Positions 9,808 through 19,542 are shown, counted from the stretch's first letter. The stretch is DNA of 64,000 nt from Euzebya pacifica (GCF_003344865.1 NZ_CP031165.1:186001-250000); one strand, 5' to 3'. Numbers and translations: made by a program. The notes: generated from the letters alone by a model not told the origin.

Positions 9808-10179
9808 TCAGTCCGACGGCGCGTCGACGGCGTGGGCCTTCAGGTCCGCCAGCCCGCACCACTCCAGGGTGAGGATGTGGGTGGCCGCCAACACCACCTG
9901 TGGGGCCGCGCCGGCCTCCAGCGCCTCCTGCCAACGGGGGGCGCACAGGCACCACTGGTCGCCGGGGGCCAGGCCGGCGAACCCGTACTCGGGCATCGGC
10001 GTGGCCAGGTCGTTGCCGACCGAGGCGGAGTAGGCCAGGAACTCCGCGGTCATCACCGCACAAACGGTGTGCACACCGGTGTCGCCGGTGCCGGTGTTGC
10101 AGCAGCCGTCGCGGTAGTAGCCGGTCATCGGGTCGCGGGAGCAGTCGGACAGCTCGCCACCCAGCACGTTCTTCGCCAT
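9808..10179 (-). CDS. DUF2237 family protein
   Basis: The 123-residue protein has the conserved Cys-rich layout of DUF2237: VLGGELSDCSRDPMTGYYRD, then GCCNTGTGDTGVHTVCAVMT, GLAPGDQWCLCAPRWQEA and HILTLEWCGLADLKAHA. The fixed cysteines and Asp/His suggest a metal or cofactor site, but no function is known. The start at 10179 is preceded by a GGAGGGGGG run about 12 bases upstream. The longer frame runs into the divergent ATPase gene. Confidence 0.85.
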   Translation of the reverse strand: MAKNVLGGELSDCSRDPMTGYYRDGCCNTGTGDTGVHTVCAVMTAEFLAYSASVGNDLATPMPEYGFAGLAPGDQWCLCAPRWQEALEAGAAPQVVLAATHILTLEWCGLADLKAHAVDAPSD

Positions 10180-10243
10180 GCCCGCAGTATCCCCCCTCCG
10201 GCGGACGGGTTCGACGCACGTGTTGCGTGGGTACGAGACGACC

Positions 10244-12979
10244 ATGTCCGCACCCCCCACCGACCGTCCGCCCGCGACGGCCGACCTTCCTGCCGTCGAC
10301 GGCCTCGCCAACCCCTGGTCAACCCCGGTGGAGGCGGTGGCGCGCGCCCTCGACGTCGACCCCGCCAGGGGCCTGACCGGCGACGAGGCGGAACGCCGCC
10401 TGGCGGCTCACGGCCCCAACGAGGTCGCCCAGGAGGAGGGGACGTCGCTGTGGCGGTTGGTGGTCAACCAGTTCCTCTCCCCGATCGTGGGCGTCCTGGT
10501 CGCCGCCGGGTTGGCGGCGCTGCTGGCCGGCGAGATCGTCGAGGCGGTCGCCGTCCTCATCGCCGTGCTGATCAACGCCGTGATCGGCTTCGTGACGGAG
10601 TACCGGGCGCTGCAGTCCGTGGAGTCGCTGCGCGAGCTGGGCCGGACCACCGCCGTGGTCACCCGGGACGGCACCCCGACGGAGATCGCGGCCGCCGACC
10701 TGGTGCCCGGCGACATCGTGCAGCTGGAGGAGGGGGACGTCGTCCCCGCCGACCTCCGGCTGGTCGAGGGGGCCAACCTGCAGGTCGACGAGGCGCCGCT
10801 GACCGGTGAGTCCGCCCCACAGGCCAAGGCCGTCGAACCTGTCGAGCCCGACACGCCGTTGGCCGAACGCGGGTCGATGGTCTTCAAGGGCACCCGCGTC
10901 ACCGTCGGGTCCGCCAGCGGCGTGGTCGTCGCGACCGGCGCCGACACCCAGATCGGTGAGGTCGCCAGCCTGGTGGAGCAGGCCGACGACGGCAACGAGA
11001 CGCCGCTGGAGCGGCAGCTCGACAAGCTCGGCCGGGCGCTCATCGTGGCCGTGATCGGCGTCGGTGTCGTCGTGGCCGGTGTCGGCATCGCCGTCGGGCA
11101 GGACGTGCAGGAGATGATCGAGACGGCCATCGCGCTGGCCGTCGCCGCCGTGCCCGAGGGCCTGCCCGTCGTTGCCACCCTCGCCCTGGCGCGTGGGGTC
11201 GTGCGCATGTCCCGTCGCAACGCGCTGGTCAAGCGCCTGTCGTCGGTGGAGACGCTGGGCTCGGCTGCGGTGGTGTTCACCGACAAGACCGGCACCCTGA
11301 CCGAGGGCCGCATGACGGTCACGATGCTGCAGACCGGCCCCTCCGCCGTCGAGCTGGCGTCGATAGGTGAGGACGACGAGCAGGCACGGGCCGCGCTGGC
11401 GGTCGCCGCGTTGTGCGGCAACGCCACCCTGGGGGAGGAGGATCCCGCCGACGACGTGGGCGACCCAATGGAGACGGCGCTGCAGCGTGCCGCCATCACC
11501 GCCGGTGTCGGCGGCCGCGAGGACCTGCTGGAGGTCGCCCCGGAGCAACGAGAGGTCGCGTTCGACCGCGACACCAAGATGATGGCCACCTACCACCGTG
11601 TGGCCGAGGCAGGCGGGCCGGGCCTGCCTGCCGGCTCGACGCTGGTCGCCGTCAAGGGCGCGCCCGGTGCCGTGGTCGCCAGCGCCACCCGCGGGTGGGA
11701 CGACGAACCGCTGACCGACGCCGACCGCGACGACTGGCTGCAACGCCAGCGCACCCTCGCCGGCCAGGGGCTTCGTGTGCTCGCGCTGGCCCGACGGGTG
11801 GTCGACGCCGGTGACGATGCCGCGTCGATCGAGCCGTACGAGGACCTGCAGCTGCTCGGCATGGTCGGGCTGCTGGATCCGCCCCGCGAGGCCACCGCCC
11901 AGGCCGTGGCCGACTGCCATCGGGCCGGTGTCGAGGTCGTCATGGTCACCGGCGACCAGCCGGCCACGGCCGCCGCGATCGCCCGTCAGGTCGGGCTGCT
12001 GGACCCCGACGGTGAGGGTGAGGACGAGGTCATCCGTGGCGCGGACCTCGAACCGGCCGAGGAGTGGGACGACGCGCGCCGCGACCAGCTGGCCAACACC
12101 CGCGTGTTCGCCCGCCTCGACCCGCGGCAGAAGCTGGACCTCATCGCGCTGGCTCAGTCACGTGGGCACGTCGTCGGCATGACCGGTGACGGCGTCAACG
12201 ACGCACCGGCCCTGAAGTCCGCCGACATCGGCATCGCCATGGGGGACAAGGGCACACAGGTGGCCCGCGACTCCGCCGACATCGTCCTGCAGGACGACGC
12301 GTTCGAGTCCATCGTGGCGGCGATCCGCGAGGGCCGGACGATTTTCGAGAACATCCGGCGGTTCGTCGTCTACCTGCTGAGCGGCAACCTCGGCGAGATC
12401 CTCGCCGTCACCCTGGCGGCCGTCGGTGGGTTCGCCCTGCCGCTGCTGCCGCTGCAGATCCTCTTCATCAACCTGGTCTCCGATGTCTTCCCCGCTGCCG
12501 CGCTCGGCCTGGTCAAGGGTGACGACCACGTGCTCGACCGTGATCCCCGTGACCCCGAGGAGGCCATCCTCGACCGCGCCCGCTGGACCGAGACGATCGC
12601 CTGGTCGGTCCTCGTCGCCGCGGCGACGCTCGGCACCTTCGCCCTCGCGCTCGGCCCGTTCGGCATGGAGGAGGACGCCGCCGTCACCGTGTCCTTCCTC
12701 GCCTTCGTCGTGGCCCGCCTGGTGCACACCTTCAACATGCGCGCCCCCGACGAGCCGTTGCTGCGCAACCCCATCGTCCGCTCGCCGGTCGTGTGGGCCG
12801 CGCTGGGTGTGTCGGCCGGCCTGACCGCCCTCGGCGTGTTCGTCCCGCCGCTCGCCAACGTCCTCGGCGTGGTCGTGCCGGACGCCACGATGTGGGCCCT
12901 GATCGCCGCCGGCGGTGGCTCCGTCCTCGTCATCGGCCAGATCGCCACGACGATCCGCGGCTGGCTCGCCCGCCGCTGA
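10244..12979 (+). CDS. P2-type cation-transporting ATPase
   Basis: The 911-residue protein has every P-type ATPase landmark: actuator motif TGES (about 187), PEGLP in the fourth membrane helix (about 304), phosphorylation site DKTGT with Asp347, VMVTGDQPATA and the hinge MTGDGVNDAPALKSADIGIA. Ten membrane segments are predicted. PEGLP, together with FALPLLPLQILFINLVSDVF in the fifth to sixth helix region, points to the P2A/P2B group (Ca2+- or CtpF-type), but the ion cannot be fixed from sequence. It starts 64 bases from the divergent DUF2237 gene and has no strong ribosome-binding site. Confidence 0.9.
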   Translation: MSAPPTDRPPATADLPAVDGLANPWSTPVEAVARALDVDPARGLTGDEAERRLAAHGPNEVAQEEGTSLWRLVVNQFLSPIVGVLVAAGLAALLAGEIVEAVAVLIAVLINAVIGFVTEYRALQSVESLRELGRTTAVVTRDGTPTEIAAADLVPGDIVQLEEGDVVPADLRLVEGANLQVDEAPLTGESAPQAKAVEPVEPDTPLAERGSMVFKGTRVTVGSASGVVVATGADTQIGEVASLVEQADDGNETPLERQLDKLGRALIVAVIGVGVVVAGVGIAVGQDVQEMIETAIALAVAAVPEGLPVVATLALARGVVRMSRRNALVKRLSSVETLGSAAVVFTDKTGTLTEGRMTVTMLQTGPSAVELASIGEDDEQARAALAVAALCGNATLGEEDPADDVGDPMETALQRAAITAGVGGREDLLEVAPEQREVAFDRDTKMMATYHRVAEAGGPGLPAGSTLVAVKGAPGAVVASATRGWDDEPLTDADRDDWLQRQRTLAGQGLRVLALARRVVDAGDDAASIEPYEDLQLLGMVGLLDPPREATAQAVADCHRAGVEVVMVTGDQPATAAAIARQVGLLDPDGEGEDEVIRGADLEPAEEWDDARRDQLANTRVFARLDPRQKLDLIALAQSRGHVVGMTGDGVNDAPALKSADIGIAMGDKGTQVARDSADIVLQDDAFESIVAAIREGRTIFENIRRFVVYLLSGNLGEILAVTLAAVGGFALPLLPLQILFINLVSDVFPAAALGLVKGDDHVLDRDPRDPEEAILDRARWTETIAWSVLVAAATLGTFALALGPFGMEEDAAVTVSFLAFVVARLVHTFNMRAPDEPLLRNPIVRSPVVWAALGVSAGLTALGVFVPPLANVLGVVVPDATMWALIAAGGGSVLVIGQIATTIRGWLARR

Positions 12980-13037
12980 CCCCTTCGGGCCCGCCGAGCC
13001 GACGGGCGGGCCCACCGCCCCGGCGGCCCCGCCGGAT

Positions 13038-13161
13038 GGAATCGACTCCACCCACGGATGGTTGGTGCCCAGCCGACGGGCACCAAGGCCGAGAAGACGC
13101 GGTCGGCCGGATGCAATGGACTCCGACGCCGGCCGGCGCCGCTCGAACTGGAGTCGATTCC
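13038..13161. repeat. Intergenic inverted repeat around a hairpin
   Basis: GGAATCGACTCCA at 13038-13050 and its exact reverse complement at 13149-13161 bracket 98 bases. Each arm is itself nearly palindromic around TCGA. Inside is a second hairpin, TTGGTGCCC / GGGCACCAA at 13062-13086 with a 7-nt loop, and a degraded third copy, ATGCAATGGACTCC. No gene fits here. The structure could be a terminator for the ATPase gene, a small non-autonomous repeat, or operator sites for the downstream IclR regulator. Confidence 0.55.
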
Positions 13162-13214
13162 GTTCACGAGGCCCGCGGTGCTGAGGCGGCTGCAACGCGA
13201 TCACGGCGGCGGCC

Positions 13215-13231
13215 GTTCCGCCCTGCGGAAC
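13215..13231. promoter_or_regulatory. Palindrome upstream of IclR gene, probable operator
   Basis: GTTCCGC-CCT-GCGGAAC is a perfect 7-bp inverted repeat with a 3-nt spacer, ending 44 bases before the IclR start codon. The size and symmetry suit an IclR-family dimer site, so autoregulation is likely. This is inferred from position only. Confidence 0.5.
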
Positions 13232-13275
13232 GTTGTAGGGTGCTGCGTCGGCCGTTGGTGGTGACAGGAGACCGG

Positions 13276-14067
13276 GTGTCGGAGGGTGAATCGAAGCAGC
13301 TGATCGCGACCGTCGAACGAGCTGCCGACGTGCTGACGTTGTTCACGACGGTCGAGAGCTCCGATCTCGGCGTGACCGAGATCGCCAAGGAGCTGGAGCT
13401 GTCCAAGGCCGTGGTCCACCGCGTGCTGAACACCCTGGTCTCCAAGGGGTTCATCGAGACGGACGACCGAACACGGCGCTATCGCCTGGGGCCGGCGGTG
13501 CTGGCGCTCGGTGAGGCCTACGTCGAACGGCTCGACCTGCGAGCCCACGCCCTGTGGTTCATGCGGAAGCTCTCGGATACGACCGGCGAGACCGCCACCG
13601 TGTCGTTGCGGTACGAGCACGAACAGTTCTATGTCGACCAGATCACCCCCTCCCGGCAGGTGAAGCTGTCGGTGTCGCTGGGCCGTCGACGGGCGCTCCA
13701 CGACGGTGCGCCGGCGCTGGTGTTCCTCTCACTGCTCGACGAGCAGGAGCGGGAGGCCTACATCGCCGAACACGGACGGACCGGGGAGATTCCCGACCCC
13801 GACGCGCTGCGGCAGGAGCTGGCCCTCATCCGCGAGCAGGGGTATGCAACGGACGAGGGCGACGGTCCGAGTGAACCCTCGTCCATCGCCGCGCCGATCC
13901 TGGACCATCGAGGGGAACCGACGGCCGTGATCGGTCTGTGCGGGCCACGCGAACGGTTCGCCGACGTCCGCGACGAGGCGATCACCCTCCTCCTGGACGC
14001 GACGACCCACCTGAGCTACCACCTCGGCAGGCCACGCAACTGGGCGATCAGCCCTCCCGAGTTCTGA
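13276..14067 (+). CDS. IclR family transcriptional regulator
   Basis: The 263-residue protein has an N-terminal winged helix (ADVLTLFTTVESSDLGVTEI, LSKAVVHRVLNTLVSKGF) and a C-terminal IclR effector domain (RALHDGAPALVFLSLLDEQ, then SIAAPILDHRGEPTAVIGLC). IclR proteins repress or activate catabolic operons in response to small acids or sugars. No catabolic operon is adjacent, so its targets are probably elsewhere or are itself. GGAG six bases before GTG 13276 supports the start. The palindrome at 13215 is a likely operator. Confidence 0.88.
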   Translation: MSEGESKQLIATVERAADVLTLFTTVESSDLGVTEIAKELELSKAVVHRVLNTLVSKGFIETDDRTRRYRLGPAVLALGEAYVERLDLRAHALWFMRKLSDTTGETATVSLRYEHEQFYVDQITPSRQVKLSVSLGRRRALHDGAPALVFLSLLDEQEREAYIAEHGRTGEIPDPDALRQELALIREQGYATDEGDGPSEPSSIAAPILDHRGEPTAVIGLCGPRERFADVRDEAITLLLDATTHLSYHLGRPRNWAISPPEF

Positions 14068-14082
14068 TCCGACCGGCTGGCC

Positions 14083-14514
14083 TCAACCGCCGCCTGCCCG
14101 AACCGTGGCTGCCTTTCGTCGGCGGGCCTCCCTGACCCCCTCCACTGCTTCCAGGACGTCGTGGACGGTGTCGAGGATCAGGTCGAGCTCCTCGGCGGTC
14201 GGGGGCATCTCGTAGGCGTGGTGGTGGCTCGCGGCTGACAGCCGGCCCCACGCGAACGCGGCCCGACGGGCGGGCTCGCGGGGGAACACGTTGGGCAGGA
14301 CGAGGAACATGGCCCGGCCGCTCAGCTGCCGCAGCTCGCCGAACAGGCCGAACAACGCTTCCTCCAGCGCGGCACGGCCGAGCAACGCCGCCCCGCGGCT
14401 GGCGGTCGAGCCGAGGTTGCCGATGCCACGCGAGGCCAGCAGGCGGGCCTGCATCAGCAGCTCGTCGGGTGTCGGTGCGGCCTCATCACCGCCGGGCCCA
14501 CCCGTGCCGATCAC
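14083..14514 (-). CDS. HEPN-like protein paired with zinc-hook ATPase
   Basis: The 143-residue all-helical protein has LLGRAALEEALFGLFGEL in the first half and WGRLSAASHHHAYEM in the second. Its Arg-x5-His fits the HEPN ribonuclease signature (Rx4-6H), and the overall pattern resembles the actinobacterial SAV_6107-like HEPN group. Its GTG start overlaps the TGA of the upstream ATPase gene as GTGA, with GGGAGG just upstream, so the two are translationally coupled. I infer a toxin/effector-type RNase or a substrate-binding helix bundle working with the ATPase. Family assignment is by eye and not certain. Confidence 0.65.
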   Translation of the reverse strand: MIGTGGPGGDEAAPTPDELLMQARLLASRGIGNLGSTASRGAALLGRAALEEALFGLFGELRQLSGRAMFLVLPNVFPREPARRAAFAWGRLSAASHHHAYEMPPTAEELDLILDTVHDVLEAVEGVREARRRKAATVRAGGG

Positions 14515-16948
14515 GATGCCTCCCGGCGGATCCGGTCGATCAGGTTCCGCAGCTGGCGCACGAACTCTCGCTCGTCGGTGATCCGGCGCTCCCCGACATG
14601 CGCGCCCTTCTTGCAGTCGTTGAACACATCGGCGAACGACCGCCCCCATCGGTTGAGGGTCGGGAACAGCTGGTCGCCCTGCTGGTCGTCGTCGAACAGC
14701 GCGAGGGTGAGCAGGTCGTGGGTCGAGGCGTCGGCCAGCAGCCGGTCGACGGCGTGATGGTCCTCTCCCGGCCCAGCCGCCGCCGGCGCACGAGCTCCAC
14801 CGACAGCGCCTCGAGCGCGCCGCGTCCCATCTGGGCGACCAGGCGTGCCCGCACCCCCGGCTTGAGGTCCGCCGTCCGGGCGATCGCGTGGGCGTCGTCG
14901 AGGTGGCGGCCGACCGGGTCGTCGACGACCTTCAGGTCGACCACCGACCGGGCGCGCCGCTGCACCTCCACCACCGTCGCCTCGATCTGCAGCTGCCGGA
15001 CGGCGTCGGGCAGCCGGGTGTCGTGGGTCAGCACGATTACCTGTCGGGTCTCCGCGACCTCCGCCAGCACCCGCGCCAGCCCCTCCACCTTCGAGGGGTC
15101 CATCGCTTGCACCGGGTCGTCGAGCACCAGGAAACGGAAGGGGCTTGCATCCAGCGTCGCCCGCGGCAGGAACACCGCCAGCGCCAGCGCGTGCAGCTCG
15201 CCCTGGCTCATCACGCCCAGCGCCGAGGCGTCCCGGTCGTCGACCGCCACGTCCAGCTCCAGCGAACGCCTCGCCCCGGACCGCTGGAGGTGGAGGTTCT
15301 TCAGGCTGACGTTGGACTGCAGGCGCAGCCGGTCCCAGTATCCCTGTACCGCTTCGCGGATGGGGTCGAACCGGGCCCGCTCGATCTCCGTTGCGCACTC
15401 GGCCAGCCACGTCTCGGCCTGCTTGGCGCGGCCGGCGCGGATGTCTGCGGCGAGGGCGTCGTGGGCGTCGTCGACCCAGCGGGCCACGGCGTTGGCCAGC
15501 GGCCGCCAGTCGTCCTGCTTGGCGTCCAGCGTCGAGGCGGCCAGCGCGTTGAGCGTGGTGACGGCGTCGTGGACGGCCGGCACCGCCACCTCCACGTGCG
15601 CGGCCAGCTCCAACGGGTCCTCGGGGATGCCCTGCCCGTCGGGGCCGCCGTGCAGGGTCGCCCACGCGATGGCGGCGGCCGAGGCGTCCAGACCGACCAA
15701 CGACGCGGTGGCCAGCGCATCCGGCGGGGTGGTCATCAAGGCCGTCGCGGCACGACGCGCGGCGGCCAGCTCGGCGTCGGCCCGGCGGACGGCCTGGGCC
15801 TGTTCGGCCAGCTCGTCGGCGCGGGTCCGAGCCTCCTCCGCCCAGCTGGCGTCGAGGGTCGTGCCGGAGCCACACAGCGGGCAGGGGACCGGGCCGTCGT
15901 GATCGACGTGGCCGATGGCCTGGCGCAGCAGCGCCGCGACGCGGTCGGCCCGTCCCGCGTCTGTGGTCGTGGCCTCGGCGTGTGCCGACTGGGCGTCTCG
16001 CAGCGCGGTCGCCGCGGCGGTTGCATCGACGGGATGGGGGCTGTCGAGGGTCGCCAGCGCTCGAAGTCGGGCCAGGTCCGACGTGGGCTGGGTGCTGTCC
16101 TCGGTCATCGCGTCGGTGGCGGCCTGGAGATCCCAGGTGCGCCCGTCGATGGCCGCGAGGACCTGATCCGCTCGTGGGTCGCGTGACGCCCTGAGCTCCT
16201 CGACGAGGGTCTTGCGGCGGTCCTTGACGGCCTTGATGGGCTTGGCGTCGGCAAGGCGGGCCTGGCGCAACACCTCCACCGCATCACGGAGCGGCTGGAC
16301 ACCGAGGATGTCGGCGATGGCGTCGTAGAGGTCGGCCGGGCGGCCGTCGAACATGCCGCCCAGCTCGTTGAACGACAGCATCGGCCGGTACTGCGCCAAC
16401 GGGGTGGACCAGCCGAGCTCCTGCACCGTCCGACCGTCGTCGAGGACCGAGCGGCCGGTGTCCACGTCACCCTCGTCGGGCCAGCTGTGGGTGAGGGTTC
16501 GGGGGCGATCATCCAGCCCGACCACATCGACGTCGACCCGGGCGACGTCGCCGTCGTGGAGGTTTCGCCACGTCTCCTTCCACGCCTTGCTGCGGCCGGC
16601 CCAGCGGTGCGACTCGCCGGTCAGGCACATCTCCAGGCCCTCGGCGAAGGAGGACTTGCCCGACCCGTTCCGCCCGACGACGAGGGTCAACCCGGGACCC
16701 GACGGCAGGTCCAACCGGCGGGAGGTGCCGATGCCCCGGAAGCCCTGCACGGTGATGCCGTCGAGGAAAACCTGGGTCGTCCCGGAACCGACGGCGTCCC
16801 CACCGGAGACGTTGTCGGGCCACGTGGCGGTGTCCGCCGCCTCCAGCGGGGTGCCGGTGCATGCGGCCACCACCATCGCGGCGACCCCCTGGTCCAGTCC
16901 CGCTCCCTCGAGCCGGTCGCGTACGACCGTGGTCAGCTCCTTGTCCAC
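14511..16948 (-). pseudogene. Zinc-hook AAA ATPase (Rad50/RloC-like), one apparent frameshift
   Basis: Read with one correction the gene encodes about 810 residues. The ABC-type Walker A is GRNGSGKSS (about 90), the middle is coiled-coil-like with a CxxC zinc hook (CPLCGSG), the signature is MSQGELHALALAVFLPRA and Walker B is FLVLDDPVQAMDPSKV followed by the H-loop VIVLTHD. This is the layout of Rad50, SbcC and the phage-exclusion protein RloC. Near 14767-14769 the frame changes: upstream reads ELVRRRRLGR, the next frame continues EDHHAVDRLLADAS to the natural stop at 14511, consistent with one missing G. GTG 16948 has GAGGAG six bases upstream. The HEPN-like gene follows by GTGA overlap. Confidence 0.75.
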
Positions 16949-17030
16949 CCTGTGCTCCTCGCATCGTGCCGAGGCGCAACCGTGCCCCACACCCTCCGTC
17001 AGTGGTGACGGAGGCTACTGGATGCGTGGG
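16949..17030 (-). promoter_or_regulatory. Hairpin leader, copy 1 (ATPase-HEPN operon)
   Basis: Read on the minus strand, the 9-bp stem CCTCCGTCA / TGACGGAGG with a 4-nt loop (16993-17014) is followed by 44 bases and then the GTG start of the ATPase gene. The same hairpin, the same 44-base spacing and about two-thirds of the intervening bases recur before the nuclease lipoprotein gene at 19542. It may be a shared operator, promoter or structured RNA leader. Confidence 0.6.
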
Positions 17031-17136
17031 CGAACGGGACCGCTGGCGCCGTTGTCGTCGGTGGAGTCGAACAGGGTGTACCCGACGGCCGGCCCGGACT
17101 AGGGTCGCCGGTGGAGCCGAGACAAGGGGAGATGTC

Positions 17137-18591
17137 ATGGACAGGGGAATCGACAGGCGAGCAGTGCTTCGCGGGACGGCGCTGGCCGCAGCGGCGATGG
17201 CAGGCGGACCGTTCCAGGGATTTACGGCGTGGGCCCAACCCCAGGAGCGCCGCGGCCGGCCGATCGGGTACGGCGCCCTGGGACCGGTCGCCGACCTGCG
17301 AGACGGCCAGGTCAGGCTGTCGCTGCCCGAGGGGTTCCAGTACCGCTCCTTCGACGTGACGGGCGGCACGCTCGGGGACGGGACGACGATCCCGGGGCGC
17401 CACGACGGCATGGCGGCCTTCCGGGTGCGCGGCGGCCGGACGTTGCTCGTTCGCAACCACGAGGTCAACGGCCCCGTCGGCGCCATCGGCGACCCCGGCA
17501 CCGCCTACGACCCGGCTGCGGGTGGCGGCACCACGACCATCGAGGTGGACCGCTTCGGCAACGTCGCCAGCAGCGCGGTCAGCCTCAACGGCAGCCAGAT
17601 GAACTGTTCGGGCGGGGCGATGCCGTGGGGCAGCTGGCTGTCGTGCGAGGAGACCGTCAACGGCCCGGACGTCGGCAACGACTTCACCGGCCAGGACAAC
17701 AGCCAGCTCCAGCAGAAGCACGGGTACGTCTTCGACGTTCCGGCCCAGCTGCCTGCTGACCCGACCGAGGCCAACGAACCGATCCGCAGCGCGGGACGGT
17801 TCGCCCACGAGTCCGCCGTCTGGGACCCCGGCACCCGGGCGCTGTACATGACCGAGGACAACTTCGCCTTCCCCTCGGGCTTCTATCGCTACCTGCCGCC
17901 GACCAACCCGATGCGAGCCGGCCGGCTCGTCGACGGCGGTCGTCTGCAGATGCTGGCGGTGGTCGGGCAGCCGAACGTCGACCTCGCTGGTGAGGGCGGT
18001 CCCGCGCCGGCGGTCGGCAGCACCTTCGACGTGGAGTGGGTCGACATCCCCGATCCCGACCCGACGTTCGCGCCGGGCACGACGAACGACGAGGCCATCC
18101 AGGCGGTCGGTCAACAGGGCCGTGACGCGGGTGCCGCGATCTTCTCGCGCCTCGAGGGTGCGGCGACCCGGGGCGGCACCGTGTGGTTCACCTCGACGCA
18201 GGGTGGCGCCACGCCACCGGGTGCTGGTGATCCGTCGGGCTTCGGTGGAGGACGGGGACAGGTCTGGGCGTATCACGCGCCGACGGCGACCCTCCGGCTG
18301 GTCTACGAGTCGCCGTCCACGGACGTGCTCGACTTCCCCGACAACATCGCGACCAGCCGGTCCAACACGCTGGTCCTGTGCGAGGACGGCAACGACGGCA
18401 ACTTCCTGCGCGGCCTGACGCGGGACGGCCGGATCTTCGACTTCGCCAGGAACGACATCGCGGGCCGTACCGACGACGAGTTCGCCGGCGCGACGTTCGG
18501 GCCCGACTGGAAGACCCTCTACGTCAACATCCAGGCACGCAGCGGCCTGACGTTCGCGATCTGGGGGCCCTGGCAGCGCGGCGGCTTCTGA
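17137..18591 (+). CDS. PhoX-family (DUF839) exported phosphatase
   Basis: The 484-residue protein starts with a twin-arginine signal (DRRAVLRGTALAAAAM) and has the PhoX beta-propeller motifs in order: VRNHEV, CSGGAMPWGSWLSCEET, HESAVWDPGTRALYMTEDN, EGAATRGGTVWFTSTQGG, PDNIATSRSNTLVLCEDG and EFAGATFGPDWKTLYVNIQ. PhoX enzymes are Ca2+/Fe3+ alkaline phosphatases folded before Tat export, and the conserved Cys/Glu ligands appear present. AGGGGAG before ATG 17137 sets the start. No Pho-box-like repeat is evident upstream. It is convergent with the nuclease lipoprotein. Confidence 0.87.
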   Translation: MDRGIDRRAVLRGTALAAAAMAGGPFQGFTAWAQPQERRGRPIGYGALGPVADLRDGQVRLSLPEGFQYRSFDVTGGTLGDGTTIPGRHDGMAAFRVRGGRTLLVRNHEVNGPVGAIGDPGTAYDPAAGGGTTTIEVDRFGNVASSAVSLNGSQMNCSGGAMPWGSWLSCEETVNGPDVGNDFTGQDNSQLQQKHGYVFDVPAQLPADPTEANEPIRSAGRFAHESAVWDPGTRALYMTEDNFAFPSGFYRYLPPTNPMRAGRLVDGGRLQMLAVVGQPNVDLAGEGGPAPAVGSTFDVEWVDIPDPDPTFAPGTTNDEAIQAVGQQGRDAGAAIFSRLEGAATRGGTVWFTSTQGGATPPGAGDPSGFGGGRGQVWAYHAPTATLRLVYESPSTDVLDFPDNIATSRSNTLVLCEDGNDGNFLRGLTRDGRIFDFARNDIAGRTDDEFAGATFGPDWKTLYVNIQARSGLTFAIWGPWQRGGF

Positions 18592-18615
18592 ACGACCGGG
18601 TCGTCCACCGAGCCG

Positions 18616-19542
18616 TCAGCCGTCGTAGTAGGGGTAGGCGTCGGTGGGCGACCACGCGGGGTAGGTGTCGCAGCCCCACCCGTCGGTGGCGGTCGTTGAG
18701 TTGCCGTCCAGCCGGAACGGGTCGTCGTTGCCGAGGAGCTCGACGGTGTGCCCCACCTCCGCACAGTCCAGGTCCGGCCCGTCGGGCAGGCACTCGCGAT
18801 AAGCCGGGTGGCACGGCCACTGGCCCGTGCGTCCGGCGTGGGCAGTGTTCGCTGCGGGCTCGGCCGCACCGCCACGGTCCTGGGCCGCTGGTGCCCAGCA
18901 GGTCTGCCACAGTCCGACGTCGGTCGCCCGGGCCTCGGCGAAGGCGGTGTCCAGCTCGTTGGCGTAGCCCGGATGCTGGTGACGGAACTGGTCGAGGTAG
19001 CGGTCGTCGACCAGTCCCTCCCGCGCCATGAGGACCCCGAGGTCGCCGGTCGACGTGTGGATCCGGGCGACGCTGCGGCCGTAGTCGTCGGTGGCGTAGG
19101 TCTCGGTCGTGAAGCCCGTCGACATCAGCTCGTAGGCCCGTCGGGACGCCTCGGTCCCGCCACACGCCGATCGTTCGGGCGCGTTGACCATGCCGACCCG
19201 GTACTCGACCCCGTCGCTGGCGACGAACGAGTCGCCGTCCTTCTCCTCGACCACGTGCAGCAGCGCCGACCCCTCCAACGGAACCGCGGTGGGAACCGCT
19301 GTAGGGGTCGCCGCCGGGGCCGAAGGGGGTGGCGTTGGGGTACGGGACGCCGTCGGGGTTGGGGTCGGTGTGGAGTTCGGGGTCGGCGTCGGCTCCGGTG
19401 TCGGCGTCGTGTCCTCGAGGACGGCCGCGTCCTCGGACGGTTCCTTGGCCGGAGTCGACGTACAGCCCACGAGCAGGAAGCCGAGTGAGAGCACGCACGC
19501 CAGAACGGCTGCTGGCCGACCTCCCGACAACGCCACGCCCAC
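18616..19542 (-). CDS. Thermonuclease (SNase)-domain lipoprotein
   Basis: The 308-residue protein has a lipobox (LGFLLVGC), then a long Pro-Thr linker with PTPTPT repeats (about 45-85) and an SNase fold. The SNase ligands are visible: DGDSFVASDGVEYRVGMVNAPE-type start with Arg and Glu, then YGRSVARIHT with the second Arg, and GVLMAREGLV. The C-terminal Cys-rich tail (CHPAYRECLPDGPDLDC, then GWGCDTYPAW) resembles an Excalibur-type calcium-binding unit. I infer a membrane-tethered, Ca2+-dependent extracellular nuclease for DNA/RNA scavenging. GTG 19542 aligns with the ATPase start in the duplicated leader; GTG 19536 is the alternative. Confidence 0.82.
   Translation of the reverse strand: MGVALSGGRPAAVLACVLSLGFLLVGCTSTPAKEPSEDAAVLEDTTPTPEPTPTPNSTPTPTPTASRTPTPPPSAPAATPTAVPTAVPLEGSALLHVVEEKDGDSFVASDGVEYRVGMVNAPERSACGGTEASRRAYELMSTGFTTETYATDDYGRSVARIHTSTGDLGVLMAREGLVDDRYLDQFRHQHPGYANELDTAFAEARATDVGLWQTCWAPAAQDRGGAAEPAANTAHAGRTGQWPCHPAYRECLPDGPDLDCAEVGHTVELLGNDDPFRLDGNSTTATDGWGCDTYPAWSPTDAYPYYDG

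Noticed and set aside
14767-14769. Programmed frameshift in the zinc-hook ATPase gene
   Set aside because: There is no slippery heptamer or downstream pseudoknot, only a short G run; the other two breaks in the window are similar, so a sequence or mutation indel is simpler.
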